Positions 20,012 to 29,730 of a stretch of DNA of 64,000 nucleotides are shown piece by piece. Source of the stretch: Chlorops oryzae (Eukaryota; Arthropoda; Insecta; Diptera; Chloropidae). The DNA lies in assembly GCA_020466095.1 (NCBI GenBank), contig CM035808.1, positions 53,316,433 through 53,380,432 of the forward strand. Reading direction: 5' to 3'. Numbering within the stretch: position 1 is the first letter of the stretch; every line of letters starts with the position of its first letter. The notes beneath the pieces were generated by a model. The model was not told the DNA's origin, made no database searches, and worked only from the letters and a program-made list of their open reading frames with translations. The position numbers and the translations under genes were made by a program.

Positions 20012-22647
20012 GATGTCGACTAACGGTACTAATAAATCAGGACCACTCTGCAGATAATCGTTTATACAGCGACCTTCAGATTTTGCAGCTGCATCCCAAA
20101 CTATCCTAACTCGATGTGGTTTATTTCGATTCTTAATAACAAATATAGGCGGATACCAAACTTTCGGTGCGTTAGTGAGCTCATCGTGGGTTACCTTTCG
20201 TGCGTAATTTTTCTTCAGCAAATTAAGGATCTCGTTTGACATGAGTAGCTTCAGATCCGGACTTTTAATGAATTTCTTCTCCAGACATGATGCTCGCTTT
20301 TTGGCAGTAGCGAGGCTGTCATTTAGTCGTTCCTCAGGGTTTCGCCAGGGTAGCCCCACTTCATATTTTCCGTCTTTCAAGACGCTCGATGATTTAACTA
20401 CTTGAAGTGCTCGAGTGTCTTCTGGAGATGAGATCGTCTTGGCGGGTGATTCCGTTTCGAAATAACGTTTAATATCCTCATGATGGTCTTCATAGCGTTT
20501 CTCGCAACTGCAAACGTGAATGTTGAGGAGTTCACTTTGTCGCTGTCCGTTGACCGGTCCTTGGATGGTCCATCCCAGCCGAGTTTTTGTCGCAATGGGT
20601 TGATTTGGTAAACCTTCTCGAACTTTGAGTGGTACAGCCAGATTCCAATTATTCGCGCCTATCAAAACAGCCGGTTTAGTGTTCTCATATGAAGTAATTG
20701 GCAGCCCTTTCAAATGCGTATACGCTTGCGTATACTCTTGCATGTTGATCGTTTGCCGTGGTAACTTTAGATCATTCACCGTATGCACGTCTCTAAGATT
20801 GTATTTTTGATGGTTGGCTCCAGCAATCGTCAACGAACAGCGTTGGCTCCTATCTTCCTGGCGTATAGTGTCACCGGTCCATCTCAGACAAAGCGGCTCA
20901 GCATCTCCTTTTATTCCCAATTTTCGGAATAGCTGCTCTTCAATCAACGTTGTTGATGATCCTTCATCAAGGAACGCATAAGTTTGTATCCATCTGCCTT
21001 TTCCATATATTTCGATCGGTATGACTCTGAATAAAGCATTGCTTCCGTCGTCATGTGAGTGTACGTTGGTGGCTTCATGTTGGTTTGCGTTGACATTTTG
21101 CGCGCTGGTGGCGGGACGATGCAATAGCGGATGATGTTTGGCTTTGCATCCGTCGACGCCACACTCTTTTGCCGTAAAGCATCGTCGCGAATGAGGATTT
21201 AGGCACGATCGACACAGCTTATGTTTCTTTATTAAGTCCCATTTGTCATCTATCGAGATCTTCACGAAGTCTTCGCATTTCGCCAATTTATGATTTTGCT
21301 TACACAGGACGCATTCGCTCTGATTGGTTGCATGCACATTTAAGGAGGCGTTCCTCTTCGATGCTGATGGAGTGACTACTTGAGCTGCTGCTTCGCCTAA
21401 CGAATATAACCAGTTAGAAAATTCGACTACAATAGGCTTACCCATTTTCTGCTGCATTGCCCATGTAAGCTTTAGATGGTTTGGCAACTTCTCCACGAGC
21501 TCTTTAACCAACATTGGGTTGTTGAGATGACCTACTGCAATGCACGCTTCCATCGTCGCGCATATATTTTTAACGCTCAACGCGAAATCGATCAAAGACT
21601 CGAGCTTCTCCTTCGGTGCAGGTATTTTCCTTGCTCTCTCAACCATCCTTTCGATGACGTATTCGGGTCTGCCGAAACACATTCTAAGTGTTTTTATAAT
21701 TTCACCAACCATTTCCGGCAAAAGTAGTTTTCCTCGGACTAGCTCCCTTGCTCTCCCTTTAAGGCTGCTCTGAAGACGAATAAGGTTTTCCGCATTTAAA
21801 AATCCTCCAACCTCTGTACTGGTCTCGAAAGCGCTTATGAAAAGAGGCCATTCCTCAGGATCACCAGAAAAGTTCGGCAAGCTCTTAGGAAGCACGTGCC
21901 GTGCAGCTATTTGTGCCGGTGACGGGCCTGATATCATCGAAATGCTTTGGTTTAATGTCGTAGAATTGTTAACGTTTTGATTTAAAATTTCATATTTCCT
22001 TTGCAGGTATTGTTGTTTTAATTTACTTTCTTCTTCAAGTAAATCCAGTTGTAGTTGAATTTGCCGTTGCAAATGTTGATCCCTCTCCTCGCTATTTTCA
22101 GTATACTTTTGTTGCTGCAACATGTTGCCGAGGATGGAAAATTTTCAGAATTTTCGCCGTTGTTAACGGTTGTCCTATATTGGACATTAGTGTGTGTGCC
22201 AATATATTCCGCTGCTGAAGTGGTATGTGTAGCTGTACTTGTCGTTGGCATATTTGCTATAACTAACGGCGTTTTAATACTTGCCGCCATATTTTGTTCT
22301 GCAGGTACAGTTGCTTCAAAGTTTGCTGCTTTGGATGCCGCGTGCATGGTGCTTTGTGCCGCGTGGGACACTAATGATGAGGTCGACTCACCTGGAGCTG
22401 GTGCACCTTTCCCTTGCTGCAATTCGCTTTCCTTCTGCAGATGTAATTCGCGATCACGCGCAATTACTGAAGAGTTTGATAGTGAGTCGTTCTGGCACTT
22501 ATCGCAACTCCAACTAACGTCAGCAATATTCTCGTCCACTCCAACGCACGTAAAGTGATACCAATGATTGCAGTTATCACACTGCACCATCGAATCCGTG
22601 TCTGCTTCATCGCAGCTTTCGCAGCTTGACACCACTTTACTTGCCAT
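20012..22647 (-). pseudogene. BEL A gag-protease-RT, first part, with PHD finger
   Basis: The ATG at 22645-22647 starts a protein with a PHD-type zinc finger (CESCDEADTDSMVQCDNC, then HWYHFTC), known at the N-terminus of some BEL/Pao gags. After about 175 residues the frame shifts near 22125-22140. The rest continues in the next frame with a Gln-rich coiled coil, the DUF1759 gag domain (PNFSGDPEEWPLFISAF), and zinc motifs (CVLCKQNHKLAKC). A protease-like DUF1758 region (FLDEGSSTTLIEEQLF) and the RT fingers (VRIVWDAAAK) follow. Coding ends at the GATGT duplication; the few codons beyond belong to the BEL B LTR. The gene resumes at 11214. Confidence 0.9.
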
Positions 22648-22686
22648 TTTCACACAAGAGTTTTTATATACAGAAATTTTAACTTT

Positions 22687-22755
22687 TGTTGCTTCGAGCA
22701 GCAAATAATTATTAGAATGTTTAAAACGTGATTTTATCAAACGTTTATTGTTCTT
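22687..22755 (-). repeat. 69-bp fragment of the BEL A LTR next to gag
   Basis: The fragment equals the first 69 bp of the plus-strand LTR (TGTTGCTTCGAGCAGC to attgttctt). It then breaks, with attgttctt repeated once more, into a copy of the Tc1 tail. It sits where the 5' LTR should directly join the leader of element A. Confidence 0.9.
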
Positions 22756-22764
22756 ATTGTTCTT

Positions 22765-23034
22765 AACATAACTGCTTTTATTATATTAAAAAAATATATA
22801 AAAACAAGAACTCAATAGTAAATATTTATATGTGCAAACTGAAAAAAACTCTTTAACTCCAAGAAATGAACAAAAAAATTACAGAATTGGGTTGCTAGTA
22901 ATTTGTATGCTTCCCGCGGTTTAAAATAACTTCACTTAGTCGATATGGCATAGAGTTTACCAATGCTTTTAAATCTTTTTCGGGTATTTCGTTCCATTGT
23001 TCAACTAAAGCACGTTTTAATTCTATAATGCTAT
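22765..23034 (-). repeat. Second copy of the Tc1 tail plus flank (duplicate of 7507-7776)
   Basis: These 270 bp match 7507-7776 almost perfectly: 53 bp of ISL2EU-like flank, the Tc1 end, and the transposase C-terminal codons up to and including GCTAT. A full BEL A LTR follows at 23035. The third GCTAT at 26529 is the true right target duplication. Confidence 0.93.
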
Positions 23035-23674
23035 TGTTGCTTCGAGCAGCAAATAATTATTAGAATGTTTAAAACGTGATTTTATCAAACGTTTATTGTT
23101 CTTCATTTTGTGGAGGCTTATTTACGAATTTTAAAATAAGCTTTAATTAGAGCTGTTTTTTCTTTGTAAGCACTTGTGTGCTGCTCTCTCCTAATTTCTT
23201 TTTCCTCTGCCGGTCTTTTTCTTCTATCTTATAGCTCAGTCTCTCTTTTATCGTTATCGATAAGTTATGTTACAAAATAATTGGTAGATCTTATAAGTAG
23301 ATTTGTTTTATGTATGAAGGTTAGTATGATGAATTATTGATAAGTACTAGAAAAGGTAAGTATTTAGGTTAAAGTTCATAAAGTGAAGAAAAGAAAAAGG
23401 AATTCATTTCAGGTAGTTCAAATATACATATATACAGTAAAGTTAAAGTTTTAGCAAATGAATATGGGTAAAGGTTCTCTCACACCATATATATCGAGCC
23501 ATATGACCTGTCAAATTTCATTTCGTATTCCTGTCAAAATTGAAATAGAACATGCTTGGTCTTTTGTGCACTCACACGATACATGTGTGTCACGTCGATT
23601 AACTCTCTTCTTCTTCCTCATAAGACAGCTGTTTTGCGCATTTTTAAATTTCAACTTAAAGTGAAGAAAAAAAA

Positions 23675-25145
23675 ATGAACGCGAAAGAAAAACAAAACGC
23701 AATAATTGCATGCAGCTCAATTATAATTGCAGCAGCTTTAAAAGCTAAGAAAATAAAACGCGAGAAAAAGAAAAAAAGTAGATCGCTATGGGCTCGGGAG
23801 TGGCTTCTACGTAGAGACTACAGGATGGGGTTTAAGGCGTTTGCGATGGAAGAGTTGCTGTTGGAGGATGAAAAAAGCTTCACAAACTTTTGCCGGATGT
23901 CAAAAAGTGCTTTTGAAGAGTTGCTCACAAGGATAACTCCATTAATCAAGAGACAGGACACAGTCATGCGCCAATCAATTGCTCCTGATGCGAGGTAAAT
24001 TACATAAAATATACAAATGAATCATTAAAAGTATTTAATTTTTATGTAAAGGTTACTTTTGACGCTTCGTTTTTTGGCAACTGGATGCAGCTATGCTGAA
24101 TTAAGCTATGGATTCCGGATTTCAGTGCCTTCTATAGTTAACATTGTGCCGGAAACTTTAGATGCTATTTATGCCATGCTGAAAGACGATTATCTGAAAG
24201 TATGTGCAGCACATAACTGCACTGCATACTTATACTGGAAAAACCACTTATTATTTTTTAATATTTCATTTCCTAAGGTACCTCAAAGTCCAGAAGAGTG
24301 GAAAATCGTCGCGGAAGATATCGAAAGCAAATGGAACTTTCCTCGCTGCCTGGGAGCTATTGGTAAGAAGATTTTAGAATTTCATTTATGCTCCGCCTCC
24401 ATGTTTGTGTTTTTTTTTAGATGGAAAACATATAGCTATTGTCTCTAGGAAGGATTATGGGTCGTACTATTATAATTACAAAGGATTTAATAGTATAATC
24501 CTTCTTGCGGTAGTTGATGCGAATTACAAATTCATCTATGTAAACGTAGGAGCGAATGGCAGAGTAAACGATGCAGCAGCATTCAACAATTCATCATTGT
24601 TTCACGGAATTGAAGCCAACGAATTCAACTTTCCACATGCAGAAGAGTTGCCTATGGGCAATGAAAAGGTTCCATATGTGTTTGTAGCAGATGATGGCTT
24701 TAAGTTAACACCGTGGATGCTGAAGCCTTACACACAACGAAATTCGGATCACAATAAAGTATTCAACTACAGATTGAGTAGAGCCCGTCGAGTAGTGGAA
24801 AATGCATTTGGGATTTTATCGCACAAATTTCGAATTTTCCAAAGTGCTATTGACCTACCGGTGGAAAAAGTAGAGAAGCTCACTTTAACGGCATGCGCTC
24901 TTCATAATTTTATAAGATGCCTAGATGGTTTGGAGCAGGGCTCCGTTGATGTCGAAAATATATCCGACTTAACCATTGAAGCGGGAACTTGGAGAGCGAG
25001 TGTTTCAACTACTGGACTCCAAAAGTCAAAAGACAGCAGACCGAAAATTGAAGCAATAAGAGTTAGAGATGTTTACGCAAATTATTTCAACTCGAATGGC
25101 GCTGTTTCGTGGCAACAAGACGCAATTAAAAAGTTCAATTTTTAA
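23675..25145 (+). CDS. Harbinger DDE transposase (spliced, 4 exons)
   Basis: The predicted exons are 23675-23994, 24052-24199, 24278-24362 and 24421-25145, giving 425 residues with no internal stop. Each intron (57, 78 and 58 bp) has GT...AG ends. The N-terminus is Lys-rich. The DDE_Tnp_4 core has the catalytic triad in GAIDGKHIAI (formed across the third intron), FVADDGFKL, and RRVVENAFGIL; the last motif and CALHNFIR are family hallmarks. The enzyme would cut and paste Harbinger elements, usually with the MADF/Myb-like partner encoded on the other strand of this element. The intact frame makes it one of the best-preserved genes in the window. Confidence 0.92.
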
Positions 25146-25243
25146 TTTTTATTTATTTTTGCATTTTTAATACTAATCAAATGTACAGTTTTCATACACA
25201 AGAATATACACAGAATTTTCATTCCGATTGAGCGTTTTTTTTT

Positions 25244-26149
25244 TTATACACAAGAAAATTCATGCCGATCAAGCATTTTTTGCTTTCGCTTAGTTTCAAA
25301 AACTTGCGCTGTAATTTGTTCAATGAGCTCGTCCTTTAAATCGCGATTGGATATTTTGTCCATTTCGGACTTTATAAAGTTGCAGAAATCTTCATTTTCT
25401 GATTTTTTGGCTTCGGCATTACTAATCGCATTTAGAACTTTGGTGGCTGCGTTGATGACAGCATCAGGTCCTTCGTCAGCATTGGCTGAACCAGTGCTGG
25501 AGGATGTTTGCTCAACTCGCACCCGTTTAAACTTTGTTGAACGCTCCCTGAACTCATCGGTATCGCCCGTACCGGTATCGGTATCAGAAGTCGTTAATTT
25601 TTGAGGCTTAATAGTAATTAAATGAGTAAAAACGTTCTTTAATATAAAAACATCAATACGCACCATAGCAAAGTTGCTTCCTGCTTTACGCACAGTCATA
25701 TGGTCGTTTAAAAATTCCAAATGCTCGAACCAATAAGCAGTTGGTTCAAACTGGTCATCCGTGCCAGAGCCACTCTTTTTTTCTCGAACCTTTTGCAACA
25801 TTTTTGCGTACTGCCCTCGAAGGCTTGTTATTTTCATCTGAAACAATTCAGAAATGTAACAAATGAAGGCCTCATAACACGAACTTCTTTTTACCTTGAC
25901 ATCGTTGGCGGATATGTTCGGCATTATTTCCTTCAAGACTTCAGCGATTCTCTGCATTCCATTGTAGCGCGCGTGCTTGTTGTGGTATAAACCATTCCTT
26001 GGATTAAACAAGCATTCGTTTTCCTTGTACAGCTCTATCAACTGCAGCACAGCATCTTTAGACCATTCATTCTAAAATAAAATGCGGTAAGCATTTGCTT
26101 TTAAAATGCTTAAAAAATAAACTAGGATACTCACCTTTGCAGACTCCAT
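25244..26149 (-). CDS. Harbinger MADF-domain protein (spliced)
   Basis: The predicted exons on the minus strand are 26149-26135, 26071-25895, 25837-25664 and 25606-25244, all with GT...AG introns and in frame, about 242 residues. The first exon encodes only MESAK. The MADF (Myb/SANT-like) DNA-binding domain follows: WSKDAVLQLIELYKENECLF, HARYNGMQRIAEVLKEIMPN, and MKITSLRGQYAKMLQKVREK after the second intron. The C-terminal half is acidic and Ser/Thr-rich with a Glu/Lys-rich end. In PIF/Harbinger elements this protein helps the transposase enter the nucleus and bind the ends. The third intron uses a weaker donor (gtgcgt), and since it is 57 bp and in frame it may be retained. Confidence 0.85.
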
Positions 26150-26533
26150 TTCGCGAAATTTCTTTTTTCAAAGGAAAACAGCTGTTTTCGCATGTTCACA
26201 CATACGATTATCAAATTAGTTTGATAATCGAATGAAGGAAGATGCTTAGGCATGTGGCTCGGTCATATGTATCGATTTTTTAGTACTCACACGACATGCC
26301 AGCTTCGCTTGTGGCATATTTGACAGGTCATATTTCCCGATACATATTGTGTGAGAGCAGCTTAAGTATTTACATGAAGTGAGTATTTAAATGAATTTAT
26401 ATACATGTGACTCTTTATACAAATTTTTATTTGTCTCAGCTCGTATTAAGTTAGAATTAGCTTATATATTCTTAAAATTTCTGTATGTGTCCTCCCTGGG
26501 GTTTGTGGTCATTGATTTGGCGGCAACAGCTAT

Positions 26534-27389
26534 CATACTGCTGTCCATTTTTGTACACCGCAGCTGAAAGCATGCCCCATAAGTTTTCTATGGGATTAAG
26601 GTCTGGACTAATAGCGGGCCAGTCCAACACGGGGATATTTTTGTCCTTAAAGAACTGCTTCGTTAGCCGTGATGCGTGAATTGGAGCATTGTCTTGCTGA
26701 AAAGTCCAGTTATCTCCATGCAGATCGCCAGCAAACTCTATTAGATTCTCGTGAAGCAAGTTAACATAACAGGCCGCATTCATTTTGGTGGGAACGAAAC
26801 ATAATGGAGACTTTCCCATATAGCTGAAGGCAGCCCAAACCATTAAAGAGCCACCGCCATGAACACGCTTTTTGTAAGTTTGCCTTTGCTGCCTTTTATC
26901 ACGCCAGTATTTTTGACAATTGTCTGGGCCATCTAAATTAAACTTTTTTTCGTCGCTGAAAATCACATTACGCCATTCCTCGTCCCAAAACTTATATTTT
27001 TCGGCGAAAGACAAACGGGTATTTATATGTCGCTTAAGTAACATAGGTTTAGGTACCCTGGAGTCATATACAATGTTTTTGTTTTCGTGCAAAATTTGAA
27101 CTATTCTAGCTCTGGACACTTGAAGCTTCAAATGCGCCTTGATTTGATTGGAGCTCATTCCTTTATTGATAGCTAGGCGTAAAATTTCTCGATTGGAGCG
27201 AGGACTTATAGTGGGTTTTCGTCCGCTACGTTTGTTGACGCCGTAGTTCTCTGGGTTTTTCAAAAAGTTTATGATGGTGTTTCGATGTCGTTGAAGTCGC
27301 TCAGCTATTTGACCACTTTTAATGCCATTTCGATGCATTTCCAATATAGCTCCCTGCTCCTTTTCGGACAAACTCAATCCACGAGGCAT
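26534..27389 (-). pseudogene. Tc1-like transposase, N-terminal part (split gene)
   Basis: From an ATG at 27387-27389 the frame encodes the paired-like DNA-binding region (LSEKEQGAILEMHRNGIKS; SGRKPTISPRSNREIL) and the catalytic core. The three catalytic positions are IFSDEKKFNL, FQQDNAPIHAS and SPDLNPIENLW, with 34 residues between the last two (DD34E). The frame stays open until it meets the BEL A LTR after QQYDS; the remaining end is at 7637-7776. Upstream, a possible 5' intron (gtaaaag...ttttttcag) ends six bases before the ATG. Apart from the insertion no stop or shift is seen, so the element was probably young when BEL A hit it. Confidence 0.92.
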
Positions 27390-27712
27390 ATTCAGCTGAA
27401 AAAAGCAAAAATAAATTCCTACTCTATTCATTGGATAAAAATTAAGCTTCTTTTACCTTTGCTTTGCAACGTCAAATAATATATGTAACTTAATTTGCGA
27501 TTCCTGTAGGTTACGGGTCGAAAAACAACAAGAAAAACAACTTGCACATTTACTTATTTACTATAGCGATGATTAAAGCCTTCGTCTATTTTCATCCACC
27601 GATGGAAATAATGGCACATTATAAGAAATAAATCATATGGTTAAAATCAGCTGAGTACTCTGAAAGATGTTGCATACTTGAAATTCAATTTTCCCTCAAA
27701 AATGAGCGATTT

Positions 27713-27928
27713 TTTTAATTTTCCGTTTTATAAGCTATCAGTGGCCATTTGTTTCATCTTTTTATCTTAATTCGTTTTTGAGATATAAATTTTTGAAAAA
27801 GGGCTTAATAAAAAGGGTTTTGTAAGGATATTTCAAGGACACTGGGAAATAGAAACCCAAAAATCGGTTTCTACAGTGTGTTAGGGTAGTATCTATTCAA
27901 AAATCAACACAACCTTAAAATCCCTTTC
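27713..27928. repeat. Right terminal inverted repeat of the 4738-27928 transposon
   Basis: The reverse complement matches 4738-4955. Beyond its inner end, 27562-27712 is AT-rich sequence of the same transposon with no gene. Confidence 0.9.
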
Positions 27929-27930
27929 AT

Positions 27931-28153
27931 TGGGCCGATTGCCTTCCTGAGTCGGCAAGACCCTTTAACAATAGTTAATAACGCCCTTATTACTTTTTCG
28001 AATTGTAGTGTAAAAATTGGATATGAAGAGTTTTTCAACTCGTGGTCCGTAGTAGAAGAAAAATACTTCTACCCCGAAAATACAATGGAAAACTTTAGCA
28101 ACAAACCAATTATTTTCGAAGATATCGTAGTTAACAGTTTTAAAAATAGACCA
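27931..28153 (+). pseudogene. Errantivirus env, piece 2 of 4
   Basis: An open frame starts at the transposon junction and encodes ectodomain sequence of the same envelope type (TFSNCSVKIGYEEFFNSW and onward). It ends at the TA where the mariner at 28156 inserted. The frame is one base off from the end of piece 1, and by comparison with the family some ectodomain sequence may be missing at the junction. Confidence 0.78.
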
Positions 28154-28155
28154 TA

Positions 28156-29441
28156 ACAGGTTGGCTGATAAGTCCCCGGTCTAACAAAGAAAAACACATT
28201 TTTTTGTCAAAATTCGTTTTTATTATTCAACATAGTTCCCTTCAACGATTATAACGACCTTCCAATTTTTTTATACCATTTTGGTAGTACTCCTTCGGTT
28301 TTGCCTCAAAATAGGCCTCAGTTTCGGCGATCACCTCTTCATTGCAGCCAAATTTTTTCCCTGCGAGCATCCTTTTGAGGTCTGAGAACAACAAAAAGTA
28401 GCTGGGGCCCAGATCTGGATAATACGGTGGGTGGGGAAGCAACTCGAAGCCTAATTCATGAATTTTTGCCATCGTTCTCAATGACTTGTGGCACGGTGCG
28501 TTGTCTTGGTGGAGCAACACTTTTTTCTTCTTCATATGGGGCCGTTTTGCCGCGATTTCGACCTCCAAACGCTCCAATAACGACATATTATATAATAGTC
28601 ACTGTTGATGGTTTTTCCCTTCTCAAGATAATCGATAAAAATTATTCCATGCCCATCCCAAAAAACAGAGGCCATTACTTTGCCAGCGGACTTTTGAGTC
28701 TTTCCACGCTTCGGAGACGGTTCACCGATCGTTGTCCACTCAGCCGACTGTCGATTGGACTTAGGAGTGTAGTGATAGAGCCATGTTTCATCCATTGTCA
28801 CATATCGACGCAAAAACTCGGGTGTATTGCGAGTTAACAGCTGCAAACACCGCTCAGAATCATCAAACGCTGTTGTTTTTGGTCAAATGTGAGCTCGCGC
28901 GGCACCCATTTTGCACAGAGCTTTTTCATATCCAAATATTGATGAATGATATGACCAACACGTGCCTTTGATATCTTTAAGGCCTCTGCTATCTCGATCA
29001 ACTTCATTTTACGGTCATTCAAAATCATTTTGTGAATTTTTTTGATGTTTTCGTCGGTAACCACCTCTTTCGGGCGTCCACTGCGTTCACCGTCCTCCGT
29101 GGTCATTTCACCACGCTTGAATTTTGCATACCAATCAATTATTGTTGATTTTCCTGGGGCAGAGTCCGGAAACTCATTATCAAGCCAAGTTTTTGCTTCC
29201 CCTGTATTTTTTCCCTTCAGAAAACAGTATTTTATCAAAACACGAAATTCCTTTTTTTCCATTTTTTTCACAATAACAAAAGTTGCTTCACAAAAGACGC
29301 TCTATCTCACAAACTAATTGACTTACATACGTCAAATTTTGACACGAATTATTTGAAGGTGGCCACTATATAAAAATAATATGCATTTAATACTAGAGAC
29401 GCCATCTATGTGTCAGACCGGGGACTTATCAGCCAACCTGT
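28156..29441 (-). mobile_element. Irritans-type (Himar-like) mariner, copy 2, full length
   Basis: The 1,286-bp element has perfect-looking 27-bp terminal inverted repeats (ACAGGTTGGCTGATAAGTCC and onward) and TA duplications at 28154-28155 and 29442-29443. Removing it and one TA rejoins the env frame across the site. It carries a broken transposase. Confidence 0.96.
28242..29262 (-). pseudogene. Mariner transposase (DD34D), copy 2, frameshifted
   Basis: From an ATG at 29260-29262 the DNA-binding half is open to about 28860, where a 2-base loss shifts the frame. The catalytic parts remain readable: MDETWLYHY, then VLLHQDNAPCHKS and PDLGPSYF. The third motif already departs from the usual SPDLAPSD, so the last catalytic Asp is lost. 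A 5-base insertion near 28588 (ttata) shifts the frame again, and an 11-base deletion near 28248 removes the usual C-terminal residues. It cannot make an active enzyme. Confidence 0.92.
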
Positions 29442-29443
29442 TA

Positions 29444-29568
29444 CATAAAAGATTTACAGTTTCACCAAAAAATGTCATACGGCTTAAGTGGTACACTCTT
29501 CATAATCTTCATAACGGCAGTAATATTAATTTGCATGATATTTAAAAGAAAATCCTTAAAGGTAGAAC
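29444..29568 (+). pseudogene. Errantivirus env, piece 3 of 4: transmembrane anchor
   Basis: The piece resumes in frame after the mariner and encodes a membrane-spanning helix (GTLFIIFITAVILICMIF) followed by a basic stop-transfer KRKS, the C-terminal anchor of the envelope. It ends at the TA used by the DD37E Tc1 element. Confidence 0.82.
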
Positions 29569-29730
29569 TACAGACTGTCCCAGAAATTACTGTCCTTTTG
29601 TTTTTTTTTTTTTTTTATTGCAAAAAAACCAATGATGTTTTTTTAAAAATTCTTTCAGTTTATTAATAAGTGAACATTACAAAATAAATAAAAATTTTAA
29701 TTACACTGAAAAAAATACACTTAAAAAAAA

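Larger units (their letters stand above)
23472..26362 (+). mobile_element. PIF/Harbinger DNA transposon, apparently complete
   Basis: The 2,891-bp element has the 3-bp duplication TAA on both sides (23469-23471, 26363-26365), proved by comparison with the empty site in the left LTR of BEL A. The terminal inverted repeats are imperfect (AGGTTCTCTCACACCATATA against AGCTGCTCTCACACAATATG), and the inner shared block atgacctgtcaaat confirms them. It carries the two genes usual for the superfamily, convergently arranged: a DDE transposase and a MADF DNA-binding protein. Both frames appear unbroken after splicing. Confidence 0.95.
7777..26528 (-). mobile_element. BEL/Pao retrotransposon A (host of BEL B and Harbinger)
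   Basis: Two 600-bp LTRs start TGTTGC and end GCAACA (7777-8376 and 23035-26528, the latter split by a Harbinger element). The 5-bp target duplication GCTAT flanks both outer ends. A purine-rich tract (ggaggggagac on the minus strand) adjoins the left, 3', LTR. The internal genes run leftwards: a PHD finger protein start at 22647, gag-protease-RT to 20012, and RT-RNase H-integrase from 11214 to 8357. An extra 69-bp LTR piece and a copied Tc1 tail lie between the 5' LTR and gag (22687-23034), a rearrangement described separately. Confidence 0.9.
23035..26528 (-). repeat. BEL A 5' LTR, split by Harbinger
   Basis: The LTR parts are 23035-23471 and 26366-26528. Taking out the Harbinger element and one TAA leaves 600 bp, the length of the 3' LTR. 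GCTAT at 26529-26533 follows. A few substitutions separate the two LTRs (for example ggttagtatgatgaattatt against ggtaagtatgatgaattatt), so A is older than B. Confidence 0.92.
7560..27561 (-). mobile_element. Tc1-like transposon (DD34E) split by BEL element A
   Basis: The ends are imperfect inverted repeats beginning GTAAATA and sharing ATGTGCAA at the same distance. TA is present on both sides (7558-7559 and 27562-27563). The own sequence is 7560-7776 and 26529-27561, about 1.25 kb, a normal Tc1 length. BEL element A sits in the transposase gene with a 5-bp duplication GCTAT. The orientation is leftward. Confidence 0.88.
4738..27928 (+). mobile_element. ISL2EU/DDE_Tnp_4-type DNA transposon carrying all inner insertions
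   Basis: The two ends are inverted repeats of about 215 bp, starting GARAGGGATTTTAAGG on both sides. The flank shows AT at both junctions (4736-4737 and 27929-27930), a possible 2-bp target duplication. The element's own sequence is 4738-7559 plus 27562-27928, about 3.2 kb. Everything between is a Tc1 element and its nested BEL and Harbinger insertions. It encodes a broken DDE transposase at 5279-6918. The superfamily name is my inference from the transposase type, the long inverted repeats and the short duplication; I see no second (YqaJ-type nuclease) gene. It is inserted in the errantivirus env gene. Confidence 0.75.

Noticed and set aside
22018..22123. Programmed frameshift between PHD finger and gag in BEL A
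   Set aside because: No slippery sequence is evident and the element has other lesions (a stop at 8708, the LTR rearrangement), so a simple indel is more likely.
4738..27928. A giant 23-kb virus-like or Maverick-type element
   Set aside because: The interior resolves into Tc1, BEL and Harbinger insertions with their own target duplications. The outer element itself is only about 3.2 kb and has no polymerase or capsid gene.
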